Below, in pieces: positions 1 through 8,718 of a DNA stretch of 17,255 nucleotides. Within the stretch, counting starts at the first letter, position 1, and each line of letters begins with the position of its first letter. The DNA comes from Candidatus Hydrogenedentota bacterium (GTDB taxonomy: Bacteria; Hydrogenedentota; Hydrogenedentia; Hydrogenedentiales; CAITNO01): the NCBI GenBank assembly GCA_903922535.1, contig CAIXUF010001441.1:1-17255 (forward strand), read 5' to 3'. The notes under the pieces were generated by a model. That model made no database searches, had not been told where the DNA came from, and saw only the letters and a program-made list of their open reading frames with translations. Position numbers and translations under genes: made by a program.

Positions 1-1815
1 AAGACGGCCATCGTCGAGGGCCTGGCCCAGGCCATCGTCAAGGGCTACGTGCCGGACCTGCTGCTGAAACGGCGCGTGCTGACGCTCGACTTGGCGGGCG
101 TGGTGGCGGGCACCAAGTACCGCGGCCAGTTCGAGGAGCGGCTCAAGTCGGTGATGAAGGAAATCCGGCGGGCCGACAACGTGATTCTGTTCATCGACGA
201 GCTGCACACCATCGTGGGCGCGGGCGCGGCCGAGGGCGCGGTGGACGCGGCCAACATGCTCAAGCCGTCGCTGGCCCGGGGCGAGCTGCAGTGCATCGGC
301 GCGACGACCATGGACGAATACCGCAAGCACATCGAAAAGGACGCCGCGCTGGCGCGCCGTTTCCAGACGATCATAGTCAACGCGCCCAGCGTTGAGCAGA
401 CGATTGAGATCATCAAGGGCCTGCGCGACAAGTATGAGGCGCACCACCGGGTGAAGTTTTCCGACGAGGCGGTGGTTGCCGCGGCGCGCCTGTCGAACCA
501 GTACATCACCGACCGGTTCCTGCCGGACAAGGCGGTGGACGTGATCGACGAGGCGGGCAGCCGTGCGCGGCTGCAAATCACCACCCGCCCGCCGACGCTC
601 AAGCTCCTTGAACAGGAAATCGAGGAGGCCACGAAGGAGAAGGAGTCCGCGATCCGCGGCCAGGAATACGAGAAGGCGGCCGGGCTGCGGGACAAGGAGC
701 GCACGCTCATCGCCCGGCTCGACGAGGCCAAGCGGGACTGGGAGCGCAAGCGCGACTCGGCCGAGGCTGTGGTCACCGACGAGGACATCGCCTACATCGT
801 GTCCAAATGGACCGGTGTGCCGCTGACAAAGCTTGAGGAAAAGGAATCCTCCCGGCTGCTGCGCATGCGGGATGAACTGCACCATATCGTGGTGGGCCAG
901 GATGAGGCCATCAGCGCCATGACCCGCGCGATTCAGCGGTCTCGCTCGGGCCTGCGCAACCCGAACCGGCCGGTCGGCTCGTTCCTGCTGCTCGGCCCGA
1001 CGGGCGTGGGCAAGACGCTGCTTGCGAAGGCGCTGGCCGAATTCCTGTTTGGCAACCAGGAGGCGCTGATCACCGTTGACATGTCGGAGTATATGGAGAA
1101 ATTCGCGGTTTCCCGTCTTGCGGGGGCGCCGCCCGGCTATATCGGCTATGATCAGGGTGGCCAGTTGACCGAGCAGGTGCGTCGGCGGCCGTATTCGGTC
1201 GTTCTGTTCGACGAGATTGAAAAGGCCCACCCGGACGTGTTCAATTCGCTGCTTCAGGTGCTGGAGGAGGGTCACATGACCGATTCCACGGGCCGGAAGG
1301 TGGATTTCCGGAACACGGTGGTCATTATGACCTCGAACGCGGGCGCGCGGCGCATCGGGAAGAGCACCACGCTGGGCTTCCACAGCGACGCGGTGGGCGA
1401 GGTGCATACGCGCATGAAGGACCGGGTGATCGAGGAGGCGCGCAAGACCTTCAACCCGGAATTCCTGAACCGAATCGACGAAATACTGGTTTTCCACCGC
1501 CTGAACCGGGAGCAACTGCTCCAAATTGTTGACTTTCAGGTCAAAGAAGTGATAGATCGGGTGGCGGAGCAAAGCGTCCAGTTGGTCCTTTCCGATGAGG
1601 CGAAGGACTTTTTGGTGCGCGTGGGCAGCAGCGAAGAGTATGGCGCCCGGCCGTTGCGCCGGGCGGTGCAGCAGTACGTGGAAGACCCCCTTGCCGAACT
1701 CCTGCTCCGCGGGGGGCTGGAAAGCAACAGAATAATGGTCGTGCGACCGTCGGACATAGGCGACCGCCTTGTGTTCGAGTCGGCCGCGCCTGCCGTGGAA
1801 GGTGCAAGCACTTGA
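1..1815 (+). CDS. clpC: ATP-dependent Clp protease ATPase subunit ClpC (5' end outside the window)
   Basis: AAA+ unfoldase that feeds proteins to the ClpP peptidase in the cytoplasm. The frame is open from base 1, and the first two codons are the Lys-Thr of the first Walker A motif, so the N-domain and start lie outside; 604 residues are visible. Seen in order: pore loop KYRG, Walker [10 protein letters not shown], the arginine-finger region ALARRF, a UVR motif (about bases 640-720, [14 protein letters not shown]), second Walker A GPTGVGKT (994-1017), pore loop GYIGY, Walker [14 protein letters not shown], and the C-terminal D2-small domain. The short middle region with a UVR motif marks ClpC rather than ClpB. 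The tripeptide LGF at 1372-1380 sits where ClpC carries its ClpP-docking loop, so it probably works with ClpP rather than as a disaggregase. Its TGA overlaps the start of bamA. A GTG at 49 is internal, not the start. Confidence 0.95.
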   Translation, partial: KTAIVEGLAQAIVKGYVPDLLLKRRVLTLDLAGVVAGTKYRGQFEERLKSVMKEIRRADNVILFIDELHTIVGAGAAEGAVDAANMLKPSLARGELQCIGATTMDEYRKHIEKDAALARRFQTIIVNAPSVEQTIEIIKGLRDKYEAHHRVKFSDEAVVAAARLSNQYITDRFLPDKAVDVIDEAGSRARLQITTRPPTLKLLEQEIEEATKEKESAIRGQEYEKAAGLRDKERTLIARLDEAKRDWERKRDSAEAVVTDEDIAYIVSKWTGVPLTKLEEKESSRLLRMRDELHHIVVGQDEAISAMTRAIQRSRSGLRNPNRPVGSFLLLGPTGVGKTLLAKALAEFLFGNQEALITVDMSEYMEKFAVSRLAGAPPGYIGYDQGGQLTEQVRRRPYSVVLFDEIEKAHPDVFNSLLQVLEEGHMTDSTGRKVDFRNTVVIMTSNAGARRIGKSTTLGFHSDAVGEVHTRMKDRVIEEARKTFNPEFLNRIDEILVFHRLNREQLLQIVDFQVKEVIDRVAEQSVQLVLSDEAKDFLVRVGSSEEYGARPLRRAVQQYVEDPLAELLLRGGLESNRIMVVRPSDIGDRLVFESAAPAVEGAST

Positions 1816-4136
1816 AAACCAGGTACATAGGCCTCGCCATCGCACTGAGCTGCGCGGCACTGGGCACCGCCGCCCAGGACTTTTCGGGCAAGACCGTCAA
1901 CGAGATTCGTTTTGTCGGTCTTGAACGTGTCAGCGACCAGGTAGTCCGCGCCAAGCTGGAATCCAAGCCTGACGCCCCCTTCAACCAGGCGGTGGTTTCC
2001 CGAGATGTGCGCCGGCTCTATGAGCTGGGCTTTTTCAACACCGTGAACGCCGGTGTCGCCGATGCGGGCGGCAAGGTGGTGCTCACCTTCACCGTGCAGG
2101 AGAAGCGGGTGATTGAAGAGGTGCGGATCATCGGCAACAAGAAGATCAAGGACCGCGCGATCCGCGGCGCGCTCAAGATGCGCGAGGGCAGTTCCTTTGT
2201 GCCCGAGTCCTACGAGGACGAACGCAAGGCGGTGCTGGGCCTGTACGAGGCCAAAGGCTATGCCAACACGACCGTGGACGCCGTCGCCGAAAACGTCGGA
2301 CCGTCGCGCGTGCGCCTGATTTACACCATCACCGAGGGGCGCAAGGCCCGGATCCACAGCATCAAGTTTGTGGGCAACGAGGCCCTTACGGATCACCGCC
2401 TGCGCAAGATCATGAAGACCAAGAAATCGTGGTGGTTCCTCGGCGGCAAGTACGACGAGGCCAAGTTCGAGGCGGATCTTGCCGGCATCGTGGACGAATA
2501 CGGCAACCGCGGCCGCCTTGAGGCGCAGGTTCCCAAGACCGACCTGGTCTACACCGACAACGGCAAGGGCATCGACGTCACCGTCTACATTGAGGAGGGT
2601 CCCGAGTACAAGATGGACACCCTCGACATCGCCGAGAACAAGGTGTTCGACGACGACGAGATGATGAAGCTCGCCAAGGTGAAGCCGGGCGACGTGCACA
2701 ACAAGGGGCAGGTGGCCAAGGACGTGCAGGCGCTTCAGAAGGACTACCAGAGCGCCGGCTACGTGGATGCGGTGGTCACGCCGCAGGTCACGCTCAACCG
2801 CGACGCGAAGACGACGCGCGTGGTGTACAACCTGTCCGAAGGCGACATGAAGTACATCCGCGAAATCCGCGTGACCGGCAACAACGTCACGAAGGATGAG
2901 ATTGTCCGCCGGCAGATGCTGCTGATCCCGGGCGAGCGCTACGACGGCGCGGCGGTCGAGGAAAGCAAGCAGCGCCTCAACAACACCCGCTTCTTCGACT
3001 CCGTCCGGATCACGCTGGACGACCCGCAGGACAAGGAGGCGGGCGGCCTGTTCCGTGACATGCTGGTGGACGTGGACGAGGGCAAGACCGGCACCTTCAA
3101 CTTCGGCGGCGGCTACAGCACGGAGGACGGCGTCGGCGGGTTCGGCGAACTGCGCCTGAGCAACTTCGACATCGCGAACTGGCCCACCTTCTCGGGCGGC
3201 GGCCAGCAGCTCCGGCTGAAGCTCAACAAGAGCCAGCGCCGCGACCAGTACTCCATAGGCTTTACGGAGCCCGAATTCATGGGCTATCCCATCATGCTGG
3301 GCGTGGACGCGTTTGACGAGAGCTATGACGTGCGCGGCGGCCAGGACTACAACGAGACCACAAAGGGCGGCCAGCTTCGCCTCGGCAAGGCCCTGTCCCC
3401 CTACGTGCAGGCGTCGGCGGGGCTGCTTTTTGAGAACGTCAAGATTACCGGCCTGCCGTGGTATTCCAACCCGGAGATCCGCTCGCAGGAAGGCTCCACG
3501 ACCACGATCGCCCTTCGCCCCCAGATCGAGCGCAACACGCTGGACAACAAGTACGATCCGACCAAGGGTTCCTGGCACATTCTTGCCCTTGAACTGGCCG
3601 GCCTTGGCGGAGACAACCATTTCATCAAGCTGGAACAGGACTCCACCTGGTACCAGCCGGTGGCGGACGGCGAAAAATGGGTTCTGTCACTGCGCGCGCG
3701 CAACGGCATCATGGGCGCCTATGACGGCACGGACCAGGTGCCGCTGCAGGATCGCTTCTACGCGGGCGGCACCAACACGGTCCGTGGCTATGAAAACCGC
3801 GGCATCGGCCCCAAAGTGCGCAAGTACGAGGTCGCCGGCATAAGCTGGGGCGACGAGTTCGCCGTCGGCGGCAACATGCGCATGCTCTACAATGCGGAGG
3901 TCAAGTACAAGATCACCAAGGAGTTGCGGCTGTACGGGTTTGTTGACGCGGGCGGTGTCTGGCGGGATGCGGGTGACTTCAACTTCGGCGATTTCCGCTA
4001 CAGCGCCGGTTTGGGCATTGGATTCAACGTGCCCATGCTGGGCCCGATCCGGGTGGACTACGGTTTCCCGCTCAATCCGGACGGCACGCAGAGCAGCAGC
4101 GGCCGGTTGCATCTGGCCACGGGGTACAAGTTCTAG
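1812..4136 (+). CDS. bamA: Outer membrane protein assembly factor BamA (Omp85 family)
   Basis: Central subunit of the BAM complex, which folds and inserts beta-barrel proteins into the outer membrane. The start is TTG at 1812-1814, overlapping the clpC stop (TTGA) with a GGAAGG-type ribosome site about 8 bases upstream; no better start precedes the signal peptide. The 774 residues read as a signal peptide (about 1-21, ending GTAAQ), five POTRA domains (about 24-91, 92-170, 171-260, 261-341, 342-425) and a 16-strand-type barrel (about 430-774). The barrel carries VRGYENRG (V657-G659 onward), the conserved L6 VRG motif, and the chain ends in GYKF with a terminal Phe, the beta-signal. Length and layout are normal for the family. 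It is followed by skp and lpxD, the order found in many Gram-negatives; being preceded by an overlapping clpC is the unusual part. The stop is TAG. Confidence 0.97.
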   Translation: MKTRYIGLAIALSCAALGTAAQDFSGKTVNEIRFVGLERVSDQVVRAKLESKPDAPFNQAVVSRDVRRLYELGFFNTVNAGVADAGGKVVLTFTVQEKRVIEEVRIIGNKKIKDRAIRGALKMREGSSFVPESYEDERKAVLGLYEAKGYANTTVDAVAENVGPSRVRLIYTITEGRKARIHSIKFVGNEALTDHRLRKIMKTKKSWWFLGGKYDEAKFEADLAGIVDEYGNRGRLEAQVPKTDLVYTDNGKGIDVTVYIEEGPEYKMDTLDIAENKVFDDDEMMKLAKVKPGDVHNKGQVAKDVQALQKDYQSAGYVDAVVTPQVTLNRDAKTTRVVYNLSEGDMKYIREIRVTGNNVTKDEIVRRQMLLIPGERYDGAAVEESKQRLNNTRFFDSVRITLDDPQDKEAGGLFRDMLVDVDEGKTGTFNFGGGYSTEDGVGGFGELRLSNFDIANWPTFSGGGQQLRLKLNKSQRRDQYSIGFTEPEFMGYPIMLGVDAFDESYDVRGGQDYNETTKGGQLRLGKALSPYVQASAGLLFENVKITGLPWYSNPEIRSQEGSTTTIALRPQIERNTLDNKYDPTKGSWHILALELAGLGGDNHFIKLEQDSTWYQPVADGEKWVLSLRARNGIMGAYDGTDQVPLQDRFYAGGTNTVRGYENRGIGPKVRKYEVAGISWGDEFAVGGNMRMLYNAEVKYKITKELRLYGFVDAGGVWRDAGDFNFGDFRYSAGLGIGFNVPMLGPIRVDYGFPLNPDGTQSSSGRLHLATGYKF

Positions 4137-4204
4137 ACCGGATCGGACCGGCGTTCCGCAGGCGCATGGAAGGCGGGCGGGACGCGGTTTGAAACGCCTT
4201 GCGT

Positions 4205-4229
4205 CCGGGGCCGTTTTGTGCGGCTCCGG
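4205..4229 (+). other. Hairpin downstream of bamA, upstream of the skp promoter
   Basis: Arms 4205-4213 and 4221-4229 pair over 9 bases with one G-U wobble, around a TTTTGTG loop. No T-run follows, so it is not a standard Rho-independent terminator. It overlaps the place where a -35 box for the skp promoter would lie, so it may reduce readthrough from bamA or be an operator. The pairing is seen directly; the role is unknown. Confidence 0.4.
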
Positions 4230-4246
4230 GAGGAGTGTGGTATACT
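4216..4246 (+). promoter_or_regulatory. Candidate extended -10 promoter for skp
   Basis: TATACT at 4241-4246 is preceded directly by TGG (4238-4240), giving an extended -10 (TGnTATACT). The only upstream -35-like hexamer is the weak TTGTGC at 4216-4221, with a 19-base spacer, so activity would rest on the extended -10. Predicted transcription would begin near 4253, leaving a leader of about 88 bases before skp. This would let skp and the lpx genes be expressed independently of clpC-bamA. Confidence 0.45.
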
Positions 4247-4273
4247 CGCCCCCCACAACCGAGAACAGTCCTG

Positions 4274-4296
4274 TCCCGGCGGTGTAACCGCCCGGA
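4274..4296 (+). promoter_or_regulatory. Hairpin in the skp leader
   Basis: GGCGGT (4278-4283) and ACCGCC (4287-4292) pair perfectly around GTA, extended by three more pairs beyond one C-C mismatch (4274-4276 with 4294-4296). It lies in the predicted 5' leader, about 45 bases ahead of the GTG start, and has no following T-run. It could affect mRNA stability or translation, but nothing in the sequence names a ligand or protein. Confidence 0.3.
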
Positions 4297-4340
4297 ACAC
4301 ATAGGTCCTGCGGACAACCCAGAAGAAAAAGGATAGTATC

Positions 4341-4979
4341 GTGTTACACCACTTTGTGAAAAAGACGACCTCCCTGACGGTCCTGTTCACTTTTGCCGCC
4401 GCCCTTGCCGCCCTGACGCTTGCCGGCACCCCTGCGTATGCCGAAAAGGACAAAGACAAGGCTGCCGCTCCCGCCCAGAAGGACAAGGCCGCCGCCCCCG
4501 CCCCCGCCCCCGCCGCGTCCGGCGGGTCCGGGTACCGCATTGCGGTGGTCGACATGGGCGTGTTGATGCAGAAATACAGCAAGCGCGAGCAGAGGTACGC
4601 GGAACTTCAAAAAGAGGTGGACAAGCTGCAGGGCGAAATCGATGTCAAGCAGAAGGGCATCGAGGCGGCGCGCGCGGATTACGAGAAGAACCGCGACAAG
4701 TTGACCGAGGACCAGCGCTCGGCCACCCGGCTTCAGATTGAAAACGACATCGCCACCTACAAGAGCGAGCTGGAAAAGCGCCAGCGTCTGATCGACAGCA
4801 ACGAGGAGAAGGTGCTCAAGGAGGTCGTGGACGACATCCAGAAGACCATCGCCCAGGTTGCGGAAAAAGAAGGCTATCACCTCGTGCTCAATTCGGGCGG
4901 CGGGCCGCGCGCCAGCGTGCTGTACAGCAGCGCCACCATTGACATCACCCCGACCGTGCTGGGACTGCTGAACAAATAG
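4341..4979 (+). CDS. skp: OmpH/Skp family periplasmic chaperone
   Basis: Holdase chaperone that escorts unfolded outer-membrane proteins through the periplasm to BamA. The start is GTG at 4341, with AGGA at 4330-4333 seven bases upstream. The 212 residues have a signal peptide with a clear Ala-X-Ala site (TPAYA, cleavage after residue 34). An Ala/Pro/Lys-rich low-complexity stretch (35-62) follows, then the OmpH domain (63-212). That domain opens with the strand YRIAVVDMGVLM, has long charged helices predicted to form the trimeric coiled-coil 'tentacles' (about 75-175), and ends with the strand HLVLNSGG and a C-terminal segment ending in ITPTVLGLLNK. The Ala/Pro-rich linker is longer than in E. 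coli Skp and may act as a spacer. It lies between bamA and lpxD as in many Gram-negatives. The stop is TAG. Confidence 0.93.
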   Translation: MLHHFVKKTTSLTVLFTFAAALAALTLAGTPAYAEKDKDKAAAPAQKDKAAAPAPAPAASGGSGYRIAVVDMGVLMQKYSKREQRYAELQKEVDKLQGEIDVKQKGIEAARADYEKNRDKLTEDQRSATRLQIENDIATYKSELEKRQRLIDSNEEKVLKEVVDDIQKTIAQVAEKEGYHLVLNSGGGPRASVLYSSATIDITPTVLGLLNK

Positions 4980-5023
4980 GCCTTGCGGGTGGCCGGTTTG
5001 CGCCCCCCCAAGCCAGTCAAACG

Positions 5024-6064
5024 ATGGGAATGACCGTCGGTGAAATAGCGCGCCTTCTGGGCGGCACGGTTCAGGGCGACCCTGCGACAGAAATCACAGG
5101 CGTCAACGGCCTGCAGGAAGCGGGGCCGGGCGATCTGTGTTTTGTGCGCAGCGACCAGTATCTCCCCAAGTTGCACGAGACGAAAGCCTCGGCGGCGCTC
5201 ATTCCCAGGCCGGTGGACCCCCTGCCGCTTCCGGCCGCCATTGTGGTGGCCGAACCCGAACAGGCCTTTGTGCGGGTGCTGCAAATCTTTGCCGCCGAGC
5301 GATCGCCCCGTCCGGTGTCCGGCGTCCATGAACGGGCCTTTGTGGCCCCGGACGCGGTGCTGGGCGCGAATGTGTCCGTCGGACCGGGTGCCTGCGTTGA
5401 GGCGGGCGCGGTCTTGGGGGACGGTGTGGTGCTTTATCCCGGCGTGTACATCGGCCGGGGCAGCGAAATCGGGCCCGGCACGGTGGTCTATCCCAACGCG
5501 GTCATCCGCGAGGGGGTCCGGGTGGGCGCGCGCTGTGTGCTGCACGCGGGCGTGTGCATCGGCAGCGACGGTTTTGGGTTTGTGCCCATGGGCGGCGTGT
5601 GGGTGAAGATTCCCCAGGTGGGCACGGTCGAGATTGGCGACGACGTCGAGATTGGCAGCAACACGGCCGTCGACCGGGCGACATTTGGTGTGACCAAAAT
5701 CGGAAACGGCGTAAAGATTGACAATCTGGTGCAAATAGGCCACAATGTACAGATCGGCGAACATACGGTCATCGCCGGGATGGCGGGTGTGGCTGGAAGC
5801 ACGGTCATTGGCAGCCAGGTGCGCGTTGGCGCGTCGGCGGGGCTCACCGGGCACATCACCATCGGAGACGGGGCGAGCATCGCCGCCCGAAGCGGCGTGG
5901 TTCGCTCCGTGGCGCCCGGTCAGGTGGTTTCCGGATATCCGGCAATGGATCATGCACAGCAACGGCGCGTCATGGTCGTGCAGGCAAAGCTGCCTGAACT
6001 CGCGAAGCGGGTCAGGGAGCTTGAAGCACGGTTGGCCGCGCTGGAAGACAAAAAAGATTTCTGA
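5024..6064 (+). CDS. lpxD: UDP-3-O-(3-hydroxyacyl)glucosamine N-acyltransferase LpxD
   Basis: Third enzyme of lipid A synthesis: it moves a 3-hydroxyacyl group from ACP to the 2-amino group of UDP-3-O-acyl-glucosamine, in the cytoplasm. The 346 residues match the usual length. There is an N-terminal uridine-binding domain (about 1-100, beginning TVGEIARLLGG) and a left-handed beta-helix of hexapeptide repeats (about 105-310). A C-terminal helix (about 320-346) completes the protein. The catalytic His is H240 in QIGHNVQIG (codon 5741-5743), equivalent to E. coli H239. Two ATGs lie six bases apart (5024 and 5030) and neither has a convincing ribosome site, so the exact start is uncertain by two residues. 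The stop (6062-6064) overlaps the proposed lpxC start as CTGA, which suggests translational coupling. Confidence 0.95.
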   Translation: MGMTVGEIARLLGGTVQGDPATEITGVNGLQEAGPGDLCFVRSDQYLPKLHETKASAALIPRPVDPLPLPAAIVVAEPEQAFVRVLQIFAAERSPRPVSGVHERAFVAPDAVLGANVSVGPGACVEAGAVLGDGVVLYPGVYIGRGSEIGPGTVVYPNAVIREGVRVGARCVLHAGVCIGSDGFGFVPMGGVWVKIPQVGTVEIGDDVEIGSNTAVDRATFGVTKIGNGVKIDNLVQIGHNVQIGEHTVIAGMAGVAGSTVIGSQVRVGASAGLTGHITIGDGASIAARSGVVRSVAPGQVVSGYPAMDHAQQRRVMVVQAKLPELAKRVRELEARLAALEDKKDF

Positions 6065-7383
6065 AACACCGGACGATCGCTGAGCCGGCCTCCTACTCCG
6101 GCGTCGGCCTGCACACGGGAAGCCTGACCACGGTCACCTTCAAGCCCGCGCCGCCTGACAGCGGTATCGTGTTCGTGCGCACCGACCTGGAGGACCACCC
6201 GGTCATTCCCGCCATCCTCGACCACGTGGTCGACGTGTCCCGCGGCACGACCATCGGCATCGGCGCGGCGACGGTCCACACCATCGAGCACGCGATGGCG
6301 GCGTTCGTGGGCACCGGCATTGACAACATCATCGTCGAGGTGGACGCGGACGAGATTCCCAACGGCGACGGCAGCGCGATGCCGGCGCTGAACGCGCTGC
6401 TCAAGGCCGGCGTGGTCGAGCAGGACCGCGAGAAGCTCTATATCACCGTGGACCACCCGGTCTACTACCGCAAGGACGACGTGACCCTCAGCATTCTCCC
6501 CTCGGACGAGCTGCGGGTCACCATGACGATTGCCTACGACCACAAGGCCATCGGCACCCAGTACGCCTCCTTTGTCATCAACGAGGAAACCTTCCGCAAC
6601 GAGATCGCCCCGGCCCGCACCTTCTGCTTCCTGCGCGAGGTGAAGATGCTGCAGGAGGCCGGTCTGATCCAGGGCGGCAGCCTCGAATCGGCCGTGGTCA
6701 TCGGCGACGACGGCATTCTCAACGACGACCTGCATTTCCCGGACGAGTTCGTTCGGCACAAGATTCTCGACCTGCTTGGCGACACCTACCTGCTCGGCCG
6801 CCCGCTCAAGGGCCACATCATCGGCGTGAAGTGCGGCCACGAAAAGAACGTCATGTTCTCCAAGCAGATCAAGAAGGTCTACATGAGCGGCCAGCCCGGC
6901 ACCGGGCTGCTGGACTACAAAGTCACCCCGCGCCGCAGCGCGCCCGCGCTCGACGTCAACAAGATCATGAAGATCCTCCCCCACCGCTATCCGTTTCTGC
7001 TGATCGATCGGATTCTCTCCTTTGAGCCGATGAAAAACGTGGTGGGCATCAAGAACGTGACCGTCAACGAGCCCTTCTTCCAGGGGCACTGGCCGGACGT
7101 TCCCGTGATGCCGGGCGTGCTCATCATCGAGGCCATGGCCCAGGTCAGTTCGGTGCTCATCTTCGGGGAAAACGGCGAGCCCAACGGGCAGTTGGCCTTC
7201 TTCACCGGCATAGAAAAGGCGCGGTTCCGCCACACGGTGGTGCCCGGCGACCAGTTGGTCATCAAGGCTGAAATGGTGCATTTCCGGCACAATGCCTGCA
7301 AGATCAAGGCGACCGCCCTGGTCGACGACATCGTTGCCGCCGAGGCTGTCATGAGCTTCGGCCTCATGCAGATCGAGGAATAG
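6061..7383 (+). CDS. lpxC/fabZ: Bifunctional LpxC deacetylase / FabZ 3-hydroxyacyl-ACP dehydratase, probable CTG start
   Basis: LpxC removes acetate from UDP-3-O-acyl-GlcNAc, the committed step of lipid A synthesis. FabZ dehydrates 3-hydroxyacyl-ACP for membrane fatty acids, so the fusion joins two users of one precursor pool. Counting from CTG at 6061 there are 440 residues. LpxC spans about 1-295, with GVGLHTG near the N-terminus, E76-H77, the zinc ligands H233 and D237 (RHKILDLLGD) and the general-acid His H260. FabZ spans about 300-440, with H308 in LPHRYPF and E357 in PGVLIIEAMAQ. No ATG, GTG or TTG lies between the upstream in-frame stop (6022-6024) and the LpxC core. A GTG at 6169 would delete GVGLHTG. 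CTG overlaps the lpxD stop (CTGA) and gives a normal N-terminus, KHRTIAEPASYSG. Similar fusions are known in Bacteroidota. The stop is TAG. Confidence 0.9.
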   Translation: MKHRTIAEPASYSGVGLHTGSLTTVTFKPAPPDSGIVFVRTDLEDHPVIPAILDHVVDVSRGTTIGIGAATVHTIEHAMAAFVGTGIDNIIVEVDADEIPNGDGSAMPALNALLKAGVVEQDREKLYITVDHPVYYRKDDVTLSILPSDELRVTMTIAYDHKAIGTQYASFVINEETFRNEIAPARTFCFLREVKMLQEAGLIQGGSLESAVVIGDDGILNDDLHFPDEFVRHKILDLLGDTYLLGRPLKGHIIGVKCGHEKNVMFSKQIKKVYMSGQPGTGLLDYKVTPRRSAPALDVNKIMKILPHRYPFLLIDRILSFEPMKNVVGIKNVTVNEPFFQGHWPDVPVMPGVLIIEAMAQVSSVLIFGENGEPNGQLAFFTGIEKARFRHTVVPGDQLVIKAEMVHFRHNACKIKATALVDDIVAAEAVMSFGLMQIEE

Positions 7384-7416
7384 ATCTCAGTATTGACTGC
7401 GGGAACACTTCGCCCA

Positions 7417-8664
7417 TTAACGGGTCAGTTCATATTCGCCCGGCACTATAGGCCAGATCCCATCCTGCCGAGGAACAGTCTTTCGGTCCTTTCCCTTTGT
7501 GACGGACGCCTTCTCCCATCCCTTCATGTTCATCCGGAACGGGTGTTCCCGCTCCACGAGCCGTGTCAGGGGCGCCTCTGCGGTGCCGGTCAGGTCTTCC
7601 CGCAGGCGGTCCACATCGGCGTATGCGGTGAGCTTGGCCTTCCCGCCGTTGACCTCCAAGAAGACGACCCCGGTGCCGTCGTAATCGAAATAGGGGCATG
7701 AGCCCACGGACACGACCTTTTTCGGGCTCTCGGGCACGTCCAGGGGCCGCCAGTCGGTGGGACGTGCCTGCATGTAGCAGTCGGGCGCGCAGAGCAGTGC
7801 CGCGTTCTTCCCGAAGCTGAACGCGCCGGGCGGACAGACCACGTCATCGGCGGGCAGGTCCATGCGCGTGCCACGCGGCAGGCGGCGGAACAGTTCCCCT
7901 GCGATCATGTGGCTGACGGCACGCTCCGGGGTGTGGCGCAGGTTGAGATAGTGCTGGGGCCAGTCGGGGTTCCACGCGGCCACGGCCCGCGCGTCGTACT
8001 GGAACTGGCTCGCGGCCTGCACGCCGAGTCCGCGGAACTGCCGCGCCAGCGCAGGATAGGTGCTGATCTGGTGCAGACTGCCGGCCGCGTCGAATTCGTA
8101 AACAAGCCGGGCCTTCTTCGCAAGGCATTGCTCGACGTCCCAGTCCTTCGTCTCGCCGATGAGGTTCTTGGCATCGTTGACGGGTATGGGGGGCAACCCA
8201 CCGGGGTAATTGCCGATGGTGAAGGCGTCGGCGCGGCTGTCGGCGATGGCGCGAACAACGTCGGGATAACTGGACCACCAGGTTCGGAAATAGGCCACGG
8301 GCTGCTTTGCGCCCGTGTCGCGCATCGCGGCAATCATCGTGTCTATGTAGCGGCGTAGTGTGTCGTAACGGAACCACGCATACATCTCCCCCGTGCGCCA
8401 GGCTGGGTCGGGCGCGAATCGCTCCCACGCCTCACGCGCGCCGTCGAGTCCGCGGAGATTGCTTGCCGGGTCCTCGCCGTAGGCATTGCCCGGATCGCGC
8501 TTGCGGATCTGTTCGAGGGTCCAGTAGTCGGGCTCGTTGATGATTTCGAACAGGGCAAGGCAGGGCTCGTCCACAAGCCGGTTGCCGGTGTGCGGGTTCT
8601 TGTGCGCCAGGAACTGGCGCAGGTAGTTGGCTTGGGCGGGCCAGCGTTCAGGCCATAGGCCCAT
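7417..8664 (-). CDS. C-terminal half of the interrupted glycosidase (catalytic half of TIM barrel and C-terminal domain)
   Basis: This is the same frame as the N-terminal half. It is open from directly after the TAG (8718) and has an internal ATG at 8664. It holds the candidate acid/base Glu (8535-8533, in INEP) and nucleophile Glu (8097-8095, in VYEF), then a C-terminal beta domain ending GEYELTR. No Shine-Dalgarno sequence precedes 8664 and there is no signal peptide. Independent translation is therefore unlikely, and a cytoplasmic half-barrel would not be expected to work. It ends at TAA (7419-7417). Confidence 0.55.
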   Translation of the reverse strand: MGLWPERWPAQANYLRQFLAHKNPHTGNRLVDEPCLALFEIINEPDYWTLEQIRKRDPGNAYGEDPASNLRGLDGAREAWERFAPDPAWRTGEMYAWFRYDTLRRYIDTMIAAMRDTGAKQPVAYFRTWWSSYPDVVRAIADSRADAFTIGNYPGGLPPIPVNDAKNLIGETKDWDVEQCLAKKARLVYEFDAAGSLHQISTYPALARQFRGLGVQAASQFQYDARAVAAWNPDWPQHYLNLRHTPERAVSHMIAGELFRRLPRGTRMDLPADDVVCPPGAFSFGKNAALLCAPDCYMQARPTDWRPLDVPESPKKVVSVGSCPYFDYDGTGVVFLEVNGGKAKLTAYADVDRLREDLTGTAEAPLTRLVEREHPFRMNMKGWEKASVTKGKDRKTVPRQDGIWPIVPGEYELTR

Positions 8665-8718
8665 GGACTGTTTGGGCGTATCGAGGGAGAAACTGCCGGG
8701 CTGCTGGCCCGGGCTGCC

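Noticed and set aside
1536..3620. A 694-codon open frame antisense to clpC and bamA
   Set aside because: High-GC third positions create long antisense frames. The translation is low-complexity (V/L/H/A-rich), matches no family, and opposes a textbook BamA.
4205..4229. Rho-independent terminator after bamA
   Set aside because: There is a good stem but no T-run after it, so it is listed only as a hairpin.
6050..6056. A6G run at the end of lpxD as a -1 programmed frameshift site making LpxD-LpxC
   Set aside because: The 0-frame codons AAA AAA are preceded by C, so the P-site tRNA would mis-pair after slipping. No strong downstream stem was seen, and CTGA coupling is simpler. It is kept only as an alternative.
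7384..7416. Terminator between the convergent lpxC/fabZ and glycosidase stops
   Set aside because: The 33-base gap has no stem of useful length and no T-run.
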